Numbered from the stretch's first letter, positions 38,327 to 50,530 are shown. The stretch: 64,000 nucleotides of DNA from Alligator mississippiensis (GCF_030867095.1 NC_081824.1:306482956-306546955); one strand, 5' to 3'. Numbers and translations are program-made. The notes: generated from the letters alone by a model not told the origin.

Positions 38327-38915
38327 ATTCGAACCCTGATCACAACCACCTCTCTTCAACAACCTCAGATAGGTAGAGTTGTTTTTCTTTTTCTTCCTTT
38401 TCCTCCATTTATATTTTCCCTTTCCCTGCCTTTGCTTTCCTGTTCCTTCCCTTAGTGTACCCTTAAAAAGTCTGCTGCACAGGAGTATGTGTACTTCAGT
38501 TTTAGAAACTGTGTTAGACGAAGCCTGATCCATTCACAGAAATCCAACACAGCCTATCAGTCATCAGACCTTTTCAAATATGTGCATATTTGACACATGG
38601 AAGAAAATGATGAGTAACATTTTCTGTAGGAGATTTCTCCCTAGCTCACAACATTATGAATATCAGTAAAAATAAATCAGTGGTTGAAGATTTTCCCTGT
38701 AGCTATCCCTAAATCCTTCCACAGTGGTGATATATAAAGGTGCCCCAATCCCCTTGGAAGGTTAGGGGAAGCAGGTTTTTATGAATGACTGATACGCATA
38801 ATATTTGATGCTTAGCATCACAAGATAGGGATTTATTTGCTTATTTGTTTTTTAATATGGCTTATGTCTGTTCAAGACCTGGCCTCTCAGTTTGGTTATA
38901 TGAGAGTGACTTGTG

Positions 38916-39283
38916 CCCTAGATTAGTGGTTCTCAAACTTTTTTGCACCAGGACCCATTTGTAAACAATGATGGTCAGTCCTGACCCAGTGCCCTTCGTT
39001 CCCAACCTACTTTCCCCTGTCCTCAGGCTCCAGCCTCCCAATGTGTGGGGCATAGAGTGGGGGACCAAGCATCCCCACGCAGGCTGGAACTCTGCCAGCC
39101 TGCAAGGGAAAAGGCACTGTTTCCCACATTTTTCTTCTTTAAGGGAGAATCCATTTTTAAAGTTTGTAGATCCATTTTTAAAGCTTGTTCACATATAAAT
39201 TCTAAAGTTTGTTCACCCTTTCACATATTTTTGTGATCCACTTTTAGATAGCAACCCACATGTTGAGAAACGCTGCCCTAGAT
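38916..39283. mobile_element. Non-autonomous hAT element with perfect 8-bp target duplication
   Basis: The element at 38924-39275 (352 bp) starts TAGTGGTTCTCAAACTT and ends GTTGAGAAACGCTG. The reverse complement of the end, CAGCGTTTCTCAAC, matches the start, as in hAT elements with CAGTGGTTCTCAA termini. The sequence CCCTAGAT lies immediately before it (38916-38923) and again immediately after it (39276-39283), a perfect 8-bp duplication as hAT transposases make. No transposase is encoded. Confidence 0.88.
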
Positions 39284-39766
39284 GATACATACACAAATGG
39301 TACACTAGTAACATGGACAGCTCACAGCACCTAGCAGCTGCATACACCATATTTAATCACTGGGTTTAAGGTTAGTTACCCAACCTATACATAGAAACTG
39401 AAAAATCAGATCAGGTGAGACACCCATGTATTCAAATTTTGGCCTAGAGCTATTATTTCGCTCTTAAAAATCACCTGTTAATACTAAAATATATTACACT
39501 GCTTTTAAATGTGTTGTTCTAAATGATGACCAAATTATTCTGTGGTTGACAGCCTGCTGGGATACCAGATGCTATAGTAGCATCTTGAAATATCTGGCAT
39601 GGATGCCTATATATTGTGTAATGCTTCTTTGTCCTTGCCAATATCCCAGTTCATGTTCATTAGGCGTGATGTAGCAGGGATAAGAATGTAAACCATGTAA
39701 TCAAATTGTGTAGCTTTTCAAGAGGGATTACAGTCTCTGTTACAACCTTTCCTAGAAGGAAGCCAT

Positions 39767-40124
39767 TTCCTAATCCAGTGGTACTTAATCTTTTTAGGCT
39801 CAAGACACCCCTCCTTAGATATGAAGCGCCCCTTGTTAGATTTGTGGCACTCCTCAGAAAATGCCATCTCTTAGTTTTCACTCATTTTTGATAATGGAAA
39901 AAGAATAGAGCATTTCTTCTGTTGTAAAGAACTCAGAAAGACTATAACAGGACAGAATGTTTTTAACACTACAGATTCCTATTTGAAATCTCTGGGTTTA
40001 TCTTCTGAATCATCCTTGCACACGTAACAGTGCTAACATTGCATGGTACCCCATGGCACCCTTGAAAGGATCTCAAGGCACCCAAGTGTGTTGCAACACC
40101 CTGGTTAAGAATCACTTTCCTAGT
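39767..40124. mobile_element. Non-autonomous hAT-like element with 8-bp near-duplicate flanks
   Basis: The element at 39775-40116 (342 bp) starts CCAGTGGTACTTAATC and ends GGTTAAGAATCACT, an inverted-repeat pair. It is flanked by TTCCTAAT (39767-39774) and TTCCTAGT (40117-40124), identical at 7 of 8 bases. A second copy in the opposite orientation lies at 62908-63195. The paired copies help to define family boundaries. Confidence 0.8.
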
Positions 40125-40737
40125 CTAAGGGCAGAAGCTTTAATAAATAGTCCTACCAATATGAACAGCAATAAAAGAAGACTATTTACTATCTCAATGA
40201 CTCAGTATACACTTTGTAAATGAACCACTCAGTTCAACAAAAACAAATTCTCTCTTCTCAGTCCCGTAGGCTAGAAACTTGCTGGTTTAATTACTTCTAT
40301 GATAAATGGTGCTGGAAAAAGAAAACTCTCATCTACAAAATAGGAAATGCAGATGGGGTAGAATATGGCTCTAGACCCTAATACACTGAAAAACACTCCA
40401 TTATCATCACTTGCCTACACCTATCCTCTTTTAATATGCAGCATGGGTGCCTTTTAAATAATCTGGGACTCCCCAGTCACATGAAGCAGTGCTTCTCTTC
40501 CCTGAAAGACAAATCTCCCAGCCCAGCGGTTTGTAGGCATGTAAGCAGAAGCATTCCCAGCAAATGTTGGCCCTGTCCTAGATGGTGATCCTAAGGAAAG
40601 AGGCTGCACAAAATTCTGCAAACCAACATGATCCTATAGTTTGACTATCACTCAAATGTACTTTAAAAGACAAGAATCTACCAGGCTCCAGAACAGCATC
40701 TGGAATCTATATTGGTTGGTATAGAAACATTTGATAC

Positions 40738-40975
40738 AGCCAGGGCACAGGTGTTACTGCACCGTCATATAGTACTTGCTTTAGGAAGTGGCACACGGTT
40801 ATTTTTAGCAGCTACATCACTGTAGTGACACACTACAGCAAGGTAGCTCATCGCTACAGCAACATAGCATCAGCGTCATGTTTTTTGCCTGCTGATGATA
40901 CGTCGCCATAACAATGAGCTACATCGCTGCAGCATGCGGCTATAGCAATGTAGCGTCACATGGAGACGTGCCCCT
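40738..40975. mobile_element. MITE-like element (GGGCACGTCTACAC family), copy 1
   Basis: The left side reads GGGCACAGGTGTTACTGCAC and the right side ends GGAGACGTGCCCC. The interior repeats GCTACA/AGCAATGTAGC modules. The copy at 49861-50135 is the same element in reverse: TTACTGCACCGTCAT-TAGTAC and CACACG-TTATTTTTAGC are shared. Confidence 0.65.
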
Positions 40976-41172
40976 TATGGTTTTTGAATCTAGTTCTCTA
41001 CCTTTAGCAGGAACATCAGGGCTAGGTTTTTGAAAAGCTTGCTTCCTTAACACATGTTCCCACATCCTGCGATTAAGTCTTTCTTCCCATCAAAAGCTGA
41101 GCTGGACTGGGCTAGGCTAGGCCCAGGTACAGCTGTTCCCTAGCCCAGAAGCAATCAAGCCAGCTTTATTTT

Positions 41173-41720
41173 TTAGCTTCCATTACTCACTTTCATCCTT
41201 TCTTTGCAAGTTCTAACAGCTCCCTCTGCTGGGCCTTTTGAAGCTAGATGATATGAGGAAATCTGAATATGTTTAATCCCAATTTTGCTTAGAAAATCTT
41301 TAAACTTTTTGCCTGTAAAACCTGTTCCACTGTTGCTGTCACACATTACCAACCCTCTCCATGTGAGAAAGGCCTGCCTGAGCCTTTTTACAGAGAGTGG
41401 CAGAGGTCTTACTAAGGTCATCATATGCCCTTCTAGCTACTTTGAATGTGTATTCCCTAGAATGACAACTATTTTTCCAGTGAATATTTGACACCTATAC
41501 CATCCTTTTACTGCTTTTTTTCAAATCCTTGTACACATTTGGTCAACTGTGCTCATCTTGCAGTCAAAGATTGTGTGCAGCTCTCTCAGACTTGATCCTG
41601 CCACTGTGGATGAATAACAGCTCTTCTGTCAAAAACCTACATCCATTTTCCTGGCTCTAAATGGACATAACTCTCCCCATTTACAATGTTTTGGTCTGCC
41701 CTGCACTATAAGGATCTGCA
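41173..41720 (-). mobile_element. Ty3/gypsy-type integrase relic
   Basis: The minus-strand frame at 41173-41424 reads LRQAFLTWRGLVMCDSNSGT then GFTGKKFKDFLSKIGIKH and SSYHLASKGPAEGAVRTCKE, which follows the integrase core pattern (F..HGLP..LVSDNG..FTS..F..F....GIKH..S.PYHP.SNG.AER.V...K). Of the catalytic triad Asp-Asp-Glu, the second Asp (in the degenerate CDSNSGT segment) and the Glu (AEGAV) remain. Sequence up to about 41720 probably continues upstream in broken frames. It is an old, non-functional copy without LTRs, and no other pol domain is clear. Confidence 0.7.
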
Positions 41721-42552
41721 CAGGTTTTTAGACTTCTAAAAGCTCTGTATTGTCTCTTTGCCAACAACAAGGAGCTATTCTTCTTTAGAGGTTATGCAAA
41801 GACTGCAGCAGAGCTGACACATTTGAAAGAAACCTGTGGTGTTAATTTAATAAGAGGAAAAGATTTTTGGACTCTTTTTTTTGTATTAGGATAACCGTTC
41901 ATGAATGTTTACAATACTTTTATGACAGTCTTCAGTCCCCCTCAGAGGACTGAGAGGACAGTCCTCAGATTAGCAGTCTCATTTGTTGTTGTCTAGCTTA
42001 CAAAATTTTTGAAACACCTCTGCACCACACACATCACCAGCAAGTCCTCTATCCATGGACTAGGATAACTGTCTGAACATGGACACTCACCGTGGCTTGA
42101 TAATGTCTGCAAATACAGGTGATGTCAGTTGGTTTAATCACAGAGTTAAACTCATAGCTTGTCTCTGCACAGGAAAGGGATGTGCCTTAAGAGGTAATTT
42201 GCTTGCATTTGGTCCTGGTCACTCACTGATCTCTCTCTACCAGCTCCAGGTCATCAGTGTCTACACCTTCAGTTTCCCTTAGCTATCATGCTAATCCTGT
42301 GAGGGTAGCTAGCAGTGACCTGACTCATCCAGTGCACTCTGGCTCCAAAGGCAAATCCTGCAAAGTAACTTCCAAAGTCAAACATTGATGGCAACTACCC
42401 TGAAGCAGGCTTCCAGTGGTGTTTCAGATAGATCATGACCATTGGACTCAACCACAAAGACTAGGCAAACACTTGGCAAATACTGGATGACAGAAACTAG
42501 GAATTATGCAATAAACTTAAAGGGAGAGACACATGTAGCAAAATGGAACAAA

Positions 42553-42648
42553 AAGGGATGATCCTGCCTCAGGCAGGGGATTGGACTAGATGACCTCTGG
42601 AGGTCCTTTCCAGCCCTACATAATTATCTATGAGTCTATGATTCTATT
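42553..42648 (+). mobile_element. CR1 LINE 3' tail
   Basis: GATGATCCTGCCTCAGGCAG then GGGATTGGACTAGATGACCT, GGAGGTCCTTTCCAGCCCTA and TATGAGTCTATGATTCTAT form the classic CR1 3' terminus. Only the last 100 bases or so remain. Confidence 0.9.
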
Positions 42649-43682
42649 AAAAAAGGATTTTATACCAGGATGGAGCATGTGCGGAGATGAAGTTGTGGTA
42701 TAAATTGAAAATATGTGAGTGGGAAATCACTGGCATATATGAAATGAACCTAAGATTATTATCAGTGAGAAGATAATATAGTGGATCCTGGGATGGAGCT
42801 GTATTGTTCTGAAAGCTAAGGCAAGTCAGAATTTTGGCACTCAATGTGCAATTTCTTTGTATGCTGAAAGTGAGATTCAGTATCAAATCCAGTGCACTCA
42901 CAATAGCATATATTTGAACCTGTTACAGTAATTATATAGACTCCAAATAGGTTTTTGATAGCATTTAACAGAAAGGGATATGGCAAGTTCTGAGAATGCC
43001 TGGCAAACCTGAGAAACCGATTACGCTGGCAGGAAACATCTTCAGCATGTGGATGGGCAGAGTGAGAGTAGACAAAAAGCTGGTGGAATGACTGTCAGAG
43101 TAAGACAAGGATGCTATCACCAGATCTGTCTAATTTAGTACTGCAAGCAGTAATGGCTTCAGCACTGAGAGATGAAATGAGATGACTCAAGCTAAGCAGG
43201 AAAACAGCAAATTAGCTTAGATTCACAGACAGTATTGACCTCATAGAACTGACTGAGTAGCATCTATAGGAAATAACTGACAAGAGAGGCTGGGAAAGCA
43301 GAAAATACAGATTAACAATCAACAATAAGATGTCAAGAAGTGGTACCTTAGAAGACAAGCATCCAAACAGGGGAATTGTAAAGATGATATAAAACAAAGA
43401 CTTAGACTTCCCACTATTGCATTCAGGAAAAAAAATATGAAAGATGAGGAAGGCTGAATCCTATTTTACTTTACACATCCAAACAGCAGTTACTCCACAT
43501 GCAGTATGGATGCATAAGCATACACACAGATATCGTGTGCTCAGTAAGTCATGCTCCGACCAGGCAGGTACACAGCTCTGTATACACATACCTGGGCAAC
43601 CATAAGTAACAAAACTGTAATCCATGATTAGCAGGTGTAAGACATGGGTGGAGGAGGGCCCTCCCATATTTTAGACCCAAAC

Positions 43683-43870
43683 ACTAATGGTTAGGGCACT
43701 TGCCTAGGAAGTAGAAAACATAGGTTCTAGGTCCCCCTCACTTTCCTTCCTCTTCTGCCCCTACCAAGGGAATAAAAGGCAAAACATGTGCCCCTGCTCC
43801 TCACATCCCTTTGACTTCCCAGCACAATACCCTAATCCCCCGAGCAGCCAAGACAGGGAGCTATGTGGGA
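43683..43870 (+). repeat. tRNA-like SINE fragment plus shared unclassified repeat
   Basis: TGGTTAGGGCACTTGCCTAG then GAAAACATAGGTTCTAGGTC has A-box and B-box-like segments of a tRNA-derived SINE. The following part (43735-43870; TACCAAGGGAATAAAAGGCA then GTGCCCCTGCTCC) matches 46120-46180 (TACCTAGGGGATAAAAGGTG then GTGCCCCTGCTCC), so the two are linked as one element family. Confidence 0.5.
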
Positions 43871-44065
43871 CCAGGAGGAACAGAGCAAGTTAGAGAGCAT
43901 ATGGCTCAATGAAATGGACTCTTTTAGTTCTAGGGGGTTCTAGCTTTGGAGCACTGCCTCCAATGAAGCAAAAATTTCCCCATCCATTTTATCCAATTAA
44001 TATCAAATGCAAGTTTTATGGGCTCAGCTTCAAAAGGAGGGCTGGAGAACAGACTGGATAACACT

Positions 44066-44118
44066 TGGTGGTTAGGACACTGGACTGGAAAGCTGAAGGG
44101 ATGCAGGTTCAAACCCCT
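44066..44118 (+). repeat. tRNA-derived SINE-like head
   Basis: TGGTGGTTAGGACACTGGAC then TGGAAAGCTGAAGGGATGCA then GGTTCAAACCCC matches the A box (TGGTTAGGACACTGG) and the B box (GGTTCAAACCC) at tRNA spacing. There is no acceptor stem or CCA-adjacent pairing, so it is a SINE promoter rather than a tRNA gene. Confidence 0.55.
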
Positions 44119-45959
44119 TCCATGTGACAGGAACCTACAAACCGGGTATCTCTCTTCTTGGGCAAGTTCTGTAAGTATAAGTTATCGGGCTAAAACTTGG
44201 GGGGGGCCCTCCTCCTCCTGGTTTTTGCCAGGCTACTATTTTGGGACTCCAAGTAAGATATGTCTGTATGTTCACATAACTATGTGGCCAGAGGGAAGCC
44301 AACTGTGCATGCTCAATTGTTGTGTGGCAACTCATGCATCCAAGCCTCATGTCTGGTAGGATCACATACTGTTAAGTGCTAAGAATGGCAGAGATGTGGC
44401 TGTGTAAGTGCCATCAGGGTGTGCCCAGTGAAACAGGATTCTGCCCTTGTAGGCTGAGTGCTATGTTGCTTGATTCAGGGGGCATCTATTCTGTTTACAT
44501 CCCCATGCCAGTTTTCTCCTGCTTGTAATCAATTCACCTTAGCCATTAGACATAATGAAGTAGCCAGAAGCAATGCTTTATCTTTCAAAAATCTATAGCT
44601 ATGTGCCTAAATAAGCACCTTCTCTACCTGAGCTGACATAATATCCCTATATGCTTATTAGTTCTTTGGCACCAGCTACTTTACGTGCATTCACTGATGC
44701 TAATGGGCACTACATGGGGGGAATCCAATTCCTAGTACAGTCAGATCTAGGCCTTTTGAGGGGTCTTAAAAAGAAAATGTAGGTTTGGTTGTTTTAATAT
44801 ACTGGTATGCTGGAGGCATTGCCAAAGGCTCATTCAAAAGCCTGGAAAAAGCAATTTGTTCCATGATCATAGTAGTCTCTTGCAAGCATTTTGCTGCATG
44901 GCACTGCCACAAAAGGTCAATATGCCTTCATGACAGACAAAGGAAGGCTGCTGCCATTTAGTACAGCAGTACTTGAACAGATCTTTGTGGAAAGCTTGAA
45001 TGCTGCTAGCTCAGACTGTGCCTGACCATGACTAGTGCTCTTAATTTAAAATGTATTCCTTCAATCTCAGAATGTGCAGAGCAGCACCTTATAACTAAGA
45101 GGAAGTCACCTCCAGTTTAGCTCTGTCATATTTTTAAGGAATACAAATATAGACCCAAGCAACAACTAAAAAACAGCGGTGCTGGACACACAAGCCACAA
45201 TGCCATTTTTAAGCATCTAATGTCAACAGCATCAGCACGCTGCCAGATATGTGCAAAGAGGGAAAACCGATTGGCTTGCTAGGTCAGAAATGAGCTCTTC
45301 ATTTCAGACAACAAATCACATGGTTGCACAATATAATTCAGCACACGTACCACATGTAATGAAAGAGATGCAAGCGTATCTCTACAATCTTTTGCTCCTC
45401 TAGCCATCATCCTATCCCTAGATGTTATACTTACTGAGTTGGGAAGTGGACATCTGATAGTATCACTTGGTCCTCTCTAGTAAGCCGAAAATGTCACATA
45501 GCATCTTAACAGATTATGGCTAGAGTACAGTATTTAAAAGCTTGCACAAGGCCCTCTTCTGTGCTTCCCTGCCAGTGAGACTAAAAAAAGCTCCATTTCT
45601 GCCTTGATTTCACCAACACAGTGCATTGGGAGTCTGAGTGGGATGCACCCACAGTTCCTTTTTCTGACCTGACAGTGAAGTCTGGAGAATATTACCTGAG
45701 GAAGCAAAAGCATGTTCTTCTGATGACCTAGTATAAGGAGGTTCTTCACTGGCTAGCAACCAGTAAGTTTTTACTCTTTGCTGGGCTGTGTATATATTTA
45801 TGCTATTACATTCTTAAAGCATTCTTAAACATTCGAAAAGTATTTCTTCTTTGTTTCCATATGGGAAAATATGCTTGACCATGTACCCAGAGCAGTTTGC
45901 TGAACAGCGTGCCAAGCAATTAAGGGAATACATGAGGCAAATATTTTTTTTTCTCTTTA

Positions 45960-46312
45960 AAGATAAGGAAGTTACTTACTTAGCAGTAGCCATAGTTTTT
46001 CAAGATGTGTTGTCCACAAATGCACTCTCACATGTAGGTGAGTTCAGCTCCTAAACCATTTGACTGGAGTAATTTCTCACCCTAGCAGCACCTGTACAAA
46101 TGCTGTCTTTCCCCCATTGCTCCCTCTACCTAGGGGATAAAAGGTGGAACAAGTGCCCCTGCTCCGTAATCTCCTCTCAACTTCAGAATCCCCAAAACAG
46201 GCCGACTGAGAGACAGGGGAAGAAGGACAGGGTTAAATGTGTGTAAATGTGGACAACATACCTCAATACATTTTCATTTACTGGTCAGTAACTTCCTTTT
46301 CTCCTCCATGCA
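45960..46312. mobile_element. Inverted-repeat element with AAGGAAGTTACT ends
   Basis: The left end (45963 onward) reads ATAAGGAAGTTACTTACT with TGTGTTGTCCACAAATGCAC inside. The right end (about 46235-46310) reads AATGTGGACAACATACCTC then GGTCAGTAACTTCCTTTTC, its inverse. The central part (46060-46240) is shared with 43735-43870. It is non-coding and MITE-like. Confidence 0.65.
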
Positions 46313-47960
46313 CTTATCTACAGCCACATACTCACATATGGGTGATTCCAAAGCAGTCCTCATAATATCTTGAGGTGGGACTCAGAGGTCTCCTTAGGCA
46401 AAGATTCACTGAGGAACTGTTTTACCCAATCATATAATGCTTACCAAGAACATGAGCTAAACTTCACCTTGCTGATCTGTAAATATCTGACACAGTGGTC
46501 CTGTGGAAGGGGGCAGCAGACGCAGCCTCAGCCTCCATGGCATGAGCCTGAATTACACCTTTGCCATTTTATAATAGGTGTTGATAAAACTGGAAACCCA
46601 GTTGGAGAATCTAACCTTTGAAAGGAGATTAAGGACCTTTTGGATTTTCAGCAATGGCCATTAACGCATGGGGACCTTCCTAAGAGTTTGGTAATGTGTA
46701 GATAATAAGCTAAAGCTTTCTTCACATCTATCATGTGAGAGGTGGCCACACAATTTGAATTTTGTGGCTTTGGAGAAAAGACCGGTAATGGATTTTCTGG
46801 TCAATGTGAAACTCGGTTGTTTTGAAGTTCCATGTTGGCTAGGCTTGATGGAGCTACAATTTTGCAGAGTAGTCCCTCTTGCCAAGGAGGTGCAAGCATC
46901 TAAGCTCCTTCCTCCTTGGCATTGACCTGGTGTGTCCTGATGACAGGGCTGAGAATACGTAGAGATACTCTGCACCCTTTAGTTGAACTCTGTATTTCTT
47001 GTCAACATATTTGTTTACTGGAAAAGCTGATGTGACAGACTTCCAGATAATGTGGTTTGGCTGTAGAAAAGCTTCATCAATCAGAAATGTTATTTTTGAA
47101 GGACCAGATTGGTGTAAAATGTCTCTTGGTGAATACACTAGTGTTTCAGTAATTCCTTTTGGGAAAGGTTGAGATCCTGTGCCATTTGCCTGGGAGGTCC
47201 AGGAAACCTCTAGGTCTTTCTGCCATGGAAGTGAAAAGACTCAAGGTGCTAGGGCAGGTAGACAGCTCTCTTGTTTTCTCTAACTGGGAGAAAAGGCTTG
47301 GGATAAAAGGGCACCCCATGAAATGGGAAGTGGAAGGAGCTGACATATCCTTAGAGGACAAGGGCAATGTGAATTTTAATGACTGTAATTCTGGGTCTGA
47401 TTTGTGGGTAGATGTGGGCCCCAAAGCTACATGGGCCAAGGGGATATGAGGAACAAATCTGGAATGCACTTAGTGGAGACTAGCACCATGGTGGGAGGTA
47501 TACCTTTAGCAACTAGACCAGCAGGACCAGGGTAAGATTACCTCTGGTGCTAGAGCAAGTTGTACAGGGTGTTGTACTGAGGCCAGTTCAGACAGACGTA
47601 GTGGCAAGGTAGGTGTGGGTGCCACTGAGGACAGGAAGTAACTTGGATATCTGGTACTGAACAATGTGGCAATGTGGAGATGAGCCCAACTATAGTAGAA
47701 GATCTATGCTATGCATGTGTTAATGACACGCTTGGTGGTACAGTGCTGGCCACTGCTAAGGACAATGATGCCAGTATAAAAGAGGATCTCTTCCCCCTTT
47801 TGACACTGGAGCCTTCTTGGGGTGCCAGGGGACTTAGATCAATGGTACGCATGGGCCAAGTGTTCTGATACACTCCACCCTACCAGAGGATCATCATGGG
47901 TAACTGACCTCCAGCTCTCACTTCCACCAATAAATAGATGATAACATAACTCATACATAC

Positions 47961-48223
47961 TTCTAGCTGCTGTGATCTCCTGCTGCAGTACACTTATATA
48001 CAGCTGAAGTGTCAGCTGAGGTGCGGAGCCAAGGAAAGCCTGGATCACAGATGCCCTGCTGAATGCAGATCTGTGTGTAAAAAGTTTGCCCTCTGCCTGG
48101 CCCACTTCCTTCTCAACTTCTTCTGAATGACCATCTTTAGGCATCTGCCTCTTCTTGGTGATGCTGACATAAGGCTCTTCAACTCTGCCCGCATGAAAGT
48201 AAATGTAAAAGACTTCCACACAC
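47961..48223 (-). CDS. XK: XK exon 2 (residues 82-170)
   Basis: The minus-strand acceptor TCAATTTACCTCTAG precedes G, which completes codon 82 (Arg in humans). Translation then runs [40 protein letters not shown] and so on to [19 protein letters not shown], and A before the GTATGT donor begins Ser170. Human XK has RCFEVFCIYFQSG...[17 protein letters not shown]...[10 protein letters not shown] in the same place. The length, 263 bp with phase 2/phase 1 junctions, equals the human exon. The segment spans a cytoplasmic stretch and the XKR-family signature [10 protein letters not shown] in a membrane helix. There is no stop or frameshift. The open frame extends beyond both splice sites, but those extensions are intron. 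Confidence 0.97.
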
Positions 48224-48902
48224 CTAGAGGTAAATTGACAAAAAGAATATAAGGAAAAAAAGCAGGGATCTCCCAACGATCTTATTAAGTCATTCCTACT
48301 ATTCTAAAGCCTTTACTGCTCTAACCCATTCTTAATGATTGTTAACACAGTATTGTGGACTGGTTTCTGACAACCAATACATCGCCCAACTTTTGTATGT
48401 TAAGAGCACTGCAAATTTGACTCAGGATGAGCAGTACTTGATCATTAAACAAAGACCTGTGAGAAGATATTAATAAGTGTGAGGTATGTGTGTATGAGGC
48501 CATACTTACGGTTACTCAATAAACCAATAGCTTTCCATGGTCCCAGAATGGAAGAAACATTCTGTGGGTCTCCCTTGAATTCATGCTCCCTTCCATCCTA
48601 CTAAACTTTAAGGTAGCTTCTTGCCCTTCACTCATTATTTTGACTATAAAGAATCCTAGCTTTACATTTAAATCCAGGTTCTTGATCATCAGTGTTATAC
48701 ACATAACATGTGTAACCTGCTAAAATGGGACAAGGCAAAGATGCTGATCTCATGGCATCTTTGCTCTGAAGTGAACTGTCTCATTTTATTGGTGAAAACC
48801 TCAGGGAAAAGACAAACCCTTATTAGATATGTGCTCACCAAATCACGCTGGCTTCCTGAGGAGTCTTGATGCTATCATAATCAAAGTAGTAAGCAATAAC
48901 AG

Positions 48903-48903
<1 letters not shown>

Positions 48904-48935
<32 letters not shown>
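48904..48935. repeat. (AAT)n microsatellite
   Basis: About ten uninterrupted ATA/AAT units. Confidence 0.95.
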
Positions 48936-48936
<1 letters not shown>

Positions 48937-49860
48937 GAATCAAAAGCAAGCCAGTGACTGTATAAACAAATACAACTATGTAGACCTAACCTATTTCTTT
49001 TCTGTGCATTTGCACAGACTGTTGTTCTGCCCAGAATACAACTACTTATATTAAAATGAAAAAAAAAACAGATGCCTGTGCGAGTCTCATGGGCTCTCAC
49101 AAAAACTGGACAATGACTCTGGGAGAGTCAAAGTGAAGACTTGTTTTATATTTAGGTCTCTCTCAGGATTATGTGTTACAAGCCACGGAGATACATTTAT
49201 TCTAACCCACGCCCCTTCTTTGGTGATGGTGGGTTTTTTAATTTTGTTACATTTTTAGCATCTCTGAACTGCTTGCTATTCAGCACCCAGTAAAGGTTTC
49301 TGGAAGAGAGCTCACAAACCAAACTATAAAATGACACTGGTAAAAAAATTAAACCAAAGAATATCAATTATTTAATTATCCTGAATAGTTTTTTTCCTAA
49401 TTGGATCAGTATTCCAGTTCCACTAAATATAACAGAGGACTATTGCTACTGTGGTTCCCTAAACTCTAGCCATCCCATTTCCATTAAAGCTATGGGGCTT
49501 TGTGGGCATTGTGTAACTGAGGCTCTGTCCTCAGGTAAGGATGCATGCTTCCTCTAATCTTTTCAGTCCCTTCACCTTTAGCACATAAAAGCATCCAGAC
49601 AGAAAAAGAAAAGAGAGAAAAAATTAAGAGTAGAGCAGCTCATGAGGCTATTGGAGGATCTCAAACTGGCAAATTGATTTTATGCTGAAAGAACAATCCC
49701 AATACATTAAAATCAATCCATGTTTACAGCAATCCCATGCATTTTACACTTTAGCCTAAAATTAGTATGGAAACTCAGGCTTCTGTATTGATATGTGAAG
49801 TATTTCAGCCAATGTGTAAAAACAGATGTATCTTAGGGATCCAGTTAACAATTACTAAGT

Positions 49861-50135
49861 GGGCACGTCTACACACGGTGATACGTGGCCATAGCAATGC
49901 ACTACAGCAACACAGTGTCCACGGGCAAGAACCATGACACCACAGCTATATTGCCGTAAAAATGTGCTCTCTCTGCTCTCTCATTATAGTATGTTACTAT
50001 AGTGACATACCAGCTAAAAATAATCGTGTGTCATGTGCATGGCGCAGTACTGGACAACCAAGAGGAAGTACTAAATGACGGTGCAGTAACAAATGCGCTG
50101 TATGAACATGTGTAGTACTGGGCATAATGCTGCTA
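49861..50135. mobile_element. MITE-like element (GGGCACGTCTACAC family), copy 2
   Basis: It starts GGGCACGTCTACACACGGTG. It contains TAGTGACATACCAGCTAAAA then ATAATCGTGTG and TACTAAATGACGGTGCAGTA, the reverse complement of blocks in 40738-40975. The distal end (ACATGTGTAGTACTGGGC) is a diverged inverse of the start. Confidence 0.65.
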
Positions 50136-50383
50136 TGGAACAGTTGTCCCATTAGCTGGATGTTAATAGTCATGTGATTCTTGTCTGGAAGACAGTCATC
50201 CTTATATTGAGGGACTGATGTTGATGACAACAGATTTCCACACAATTGAATGCTTGCTTTCTATCTTTTCCCTTAAAAACAAAAAAGAGAAACCAATGAA
50301 ATTAATCCTTATTTTTCTATAGAACTTCAGGGGTATCACCAACTTGATCACCAATGTTTTATACAAATGTTCATTTATATTTC

Positions 50384-50530
50384 ATAGAATCATAGAAAAT
50401 TAAGGTTGGAAGGGACCTCAGGAGGTCATCAGACTGACTGTAATAAAGAATCCATTATAAACCCTATCAGAGGTTAAGGAACACCCAGGATGGGATTTTC
50501 AAAGGCACAAAATATAGGCTTAACTCAACC
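50384..50530 (-). mobile_element. CR1 LINE 3' end, minus strand
   Basis: TCATAGAATCATAGAAAATT then AAGGTTGGAAGGGACCTCAG then GAGGTCATC is the reverse complement of the CR1 terminus. It is 5'-truncated after roughly 150 bp. Confidence 0.85.

Larger units (their letters stand above)
29163..47960 (-). other. XK: XK intron 2
   Basis: An 18.8-kb phase-1 intron, donor GTATGTATGA and acceptor TTTTGCCAG. Repeats occupy scattered parts: copies at 31779, 32645, 35390, 35668, 36700, 37440, 38924, 39775, 40738, 41173, 42553, 43683, 44066 and 45960. The stretches 29200-31770, 33660-34970, 44370-45950 and 46320-47950 show no element that I can identify. A short GC-rich block near 29980-30110 resembles the GC-rich repeat at 63830 but is too diverged to annotate firmly. 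No other exon was recognised on either strand. Confidence 0.9.

Noticed and set aside
44066..44118. tRNA gene
   Set aside because: A and B boxes are present but the acceptor stem does not pair and there is no sensible anticodon loop. It fits a SINE head.
47839..48276. Full 145-codon frame as a single-exon gene
   Set aside because: Only the portion between the CTAG acceptor and the GTATGT donor matches XK. The N- and C-terminal extensions are intronic.
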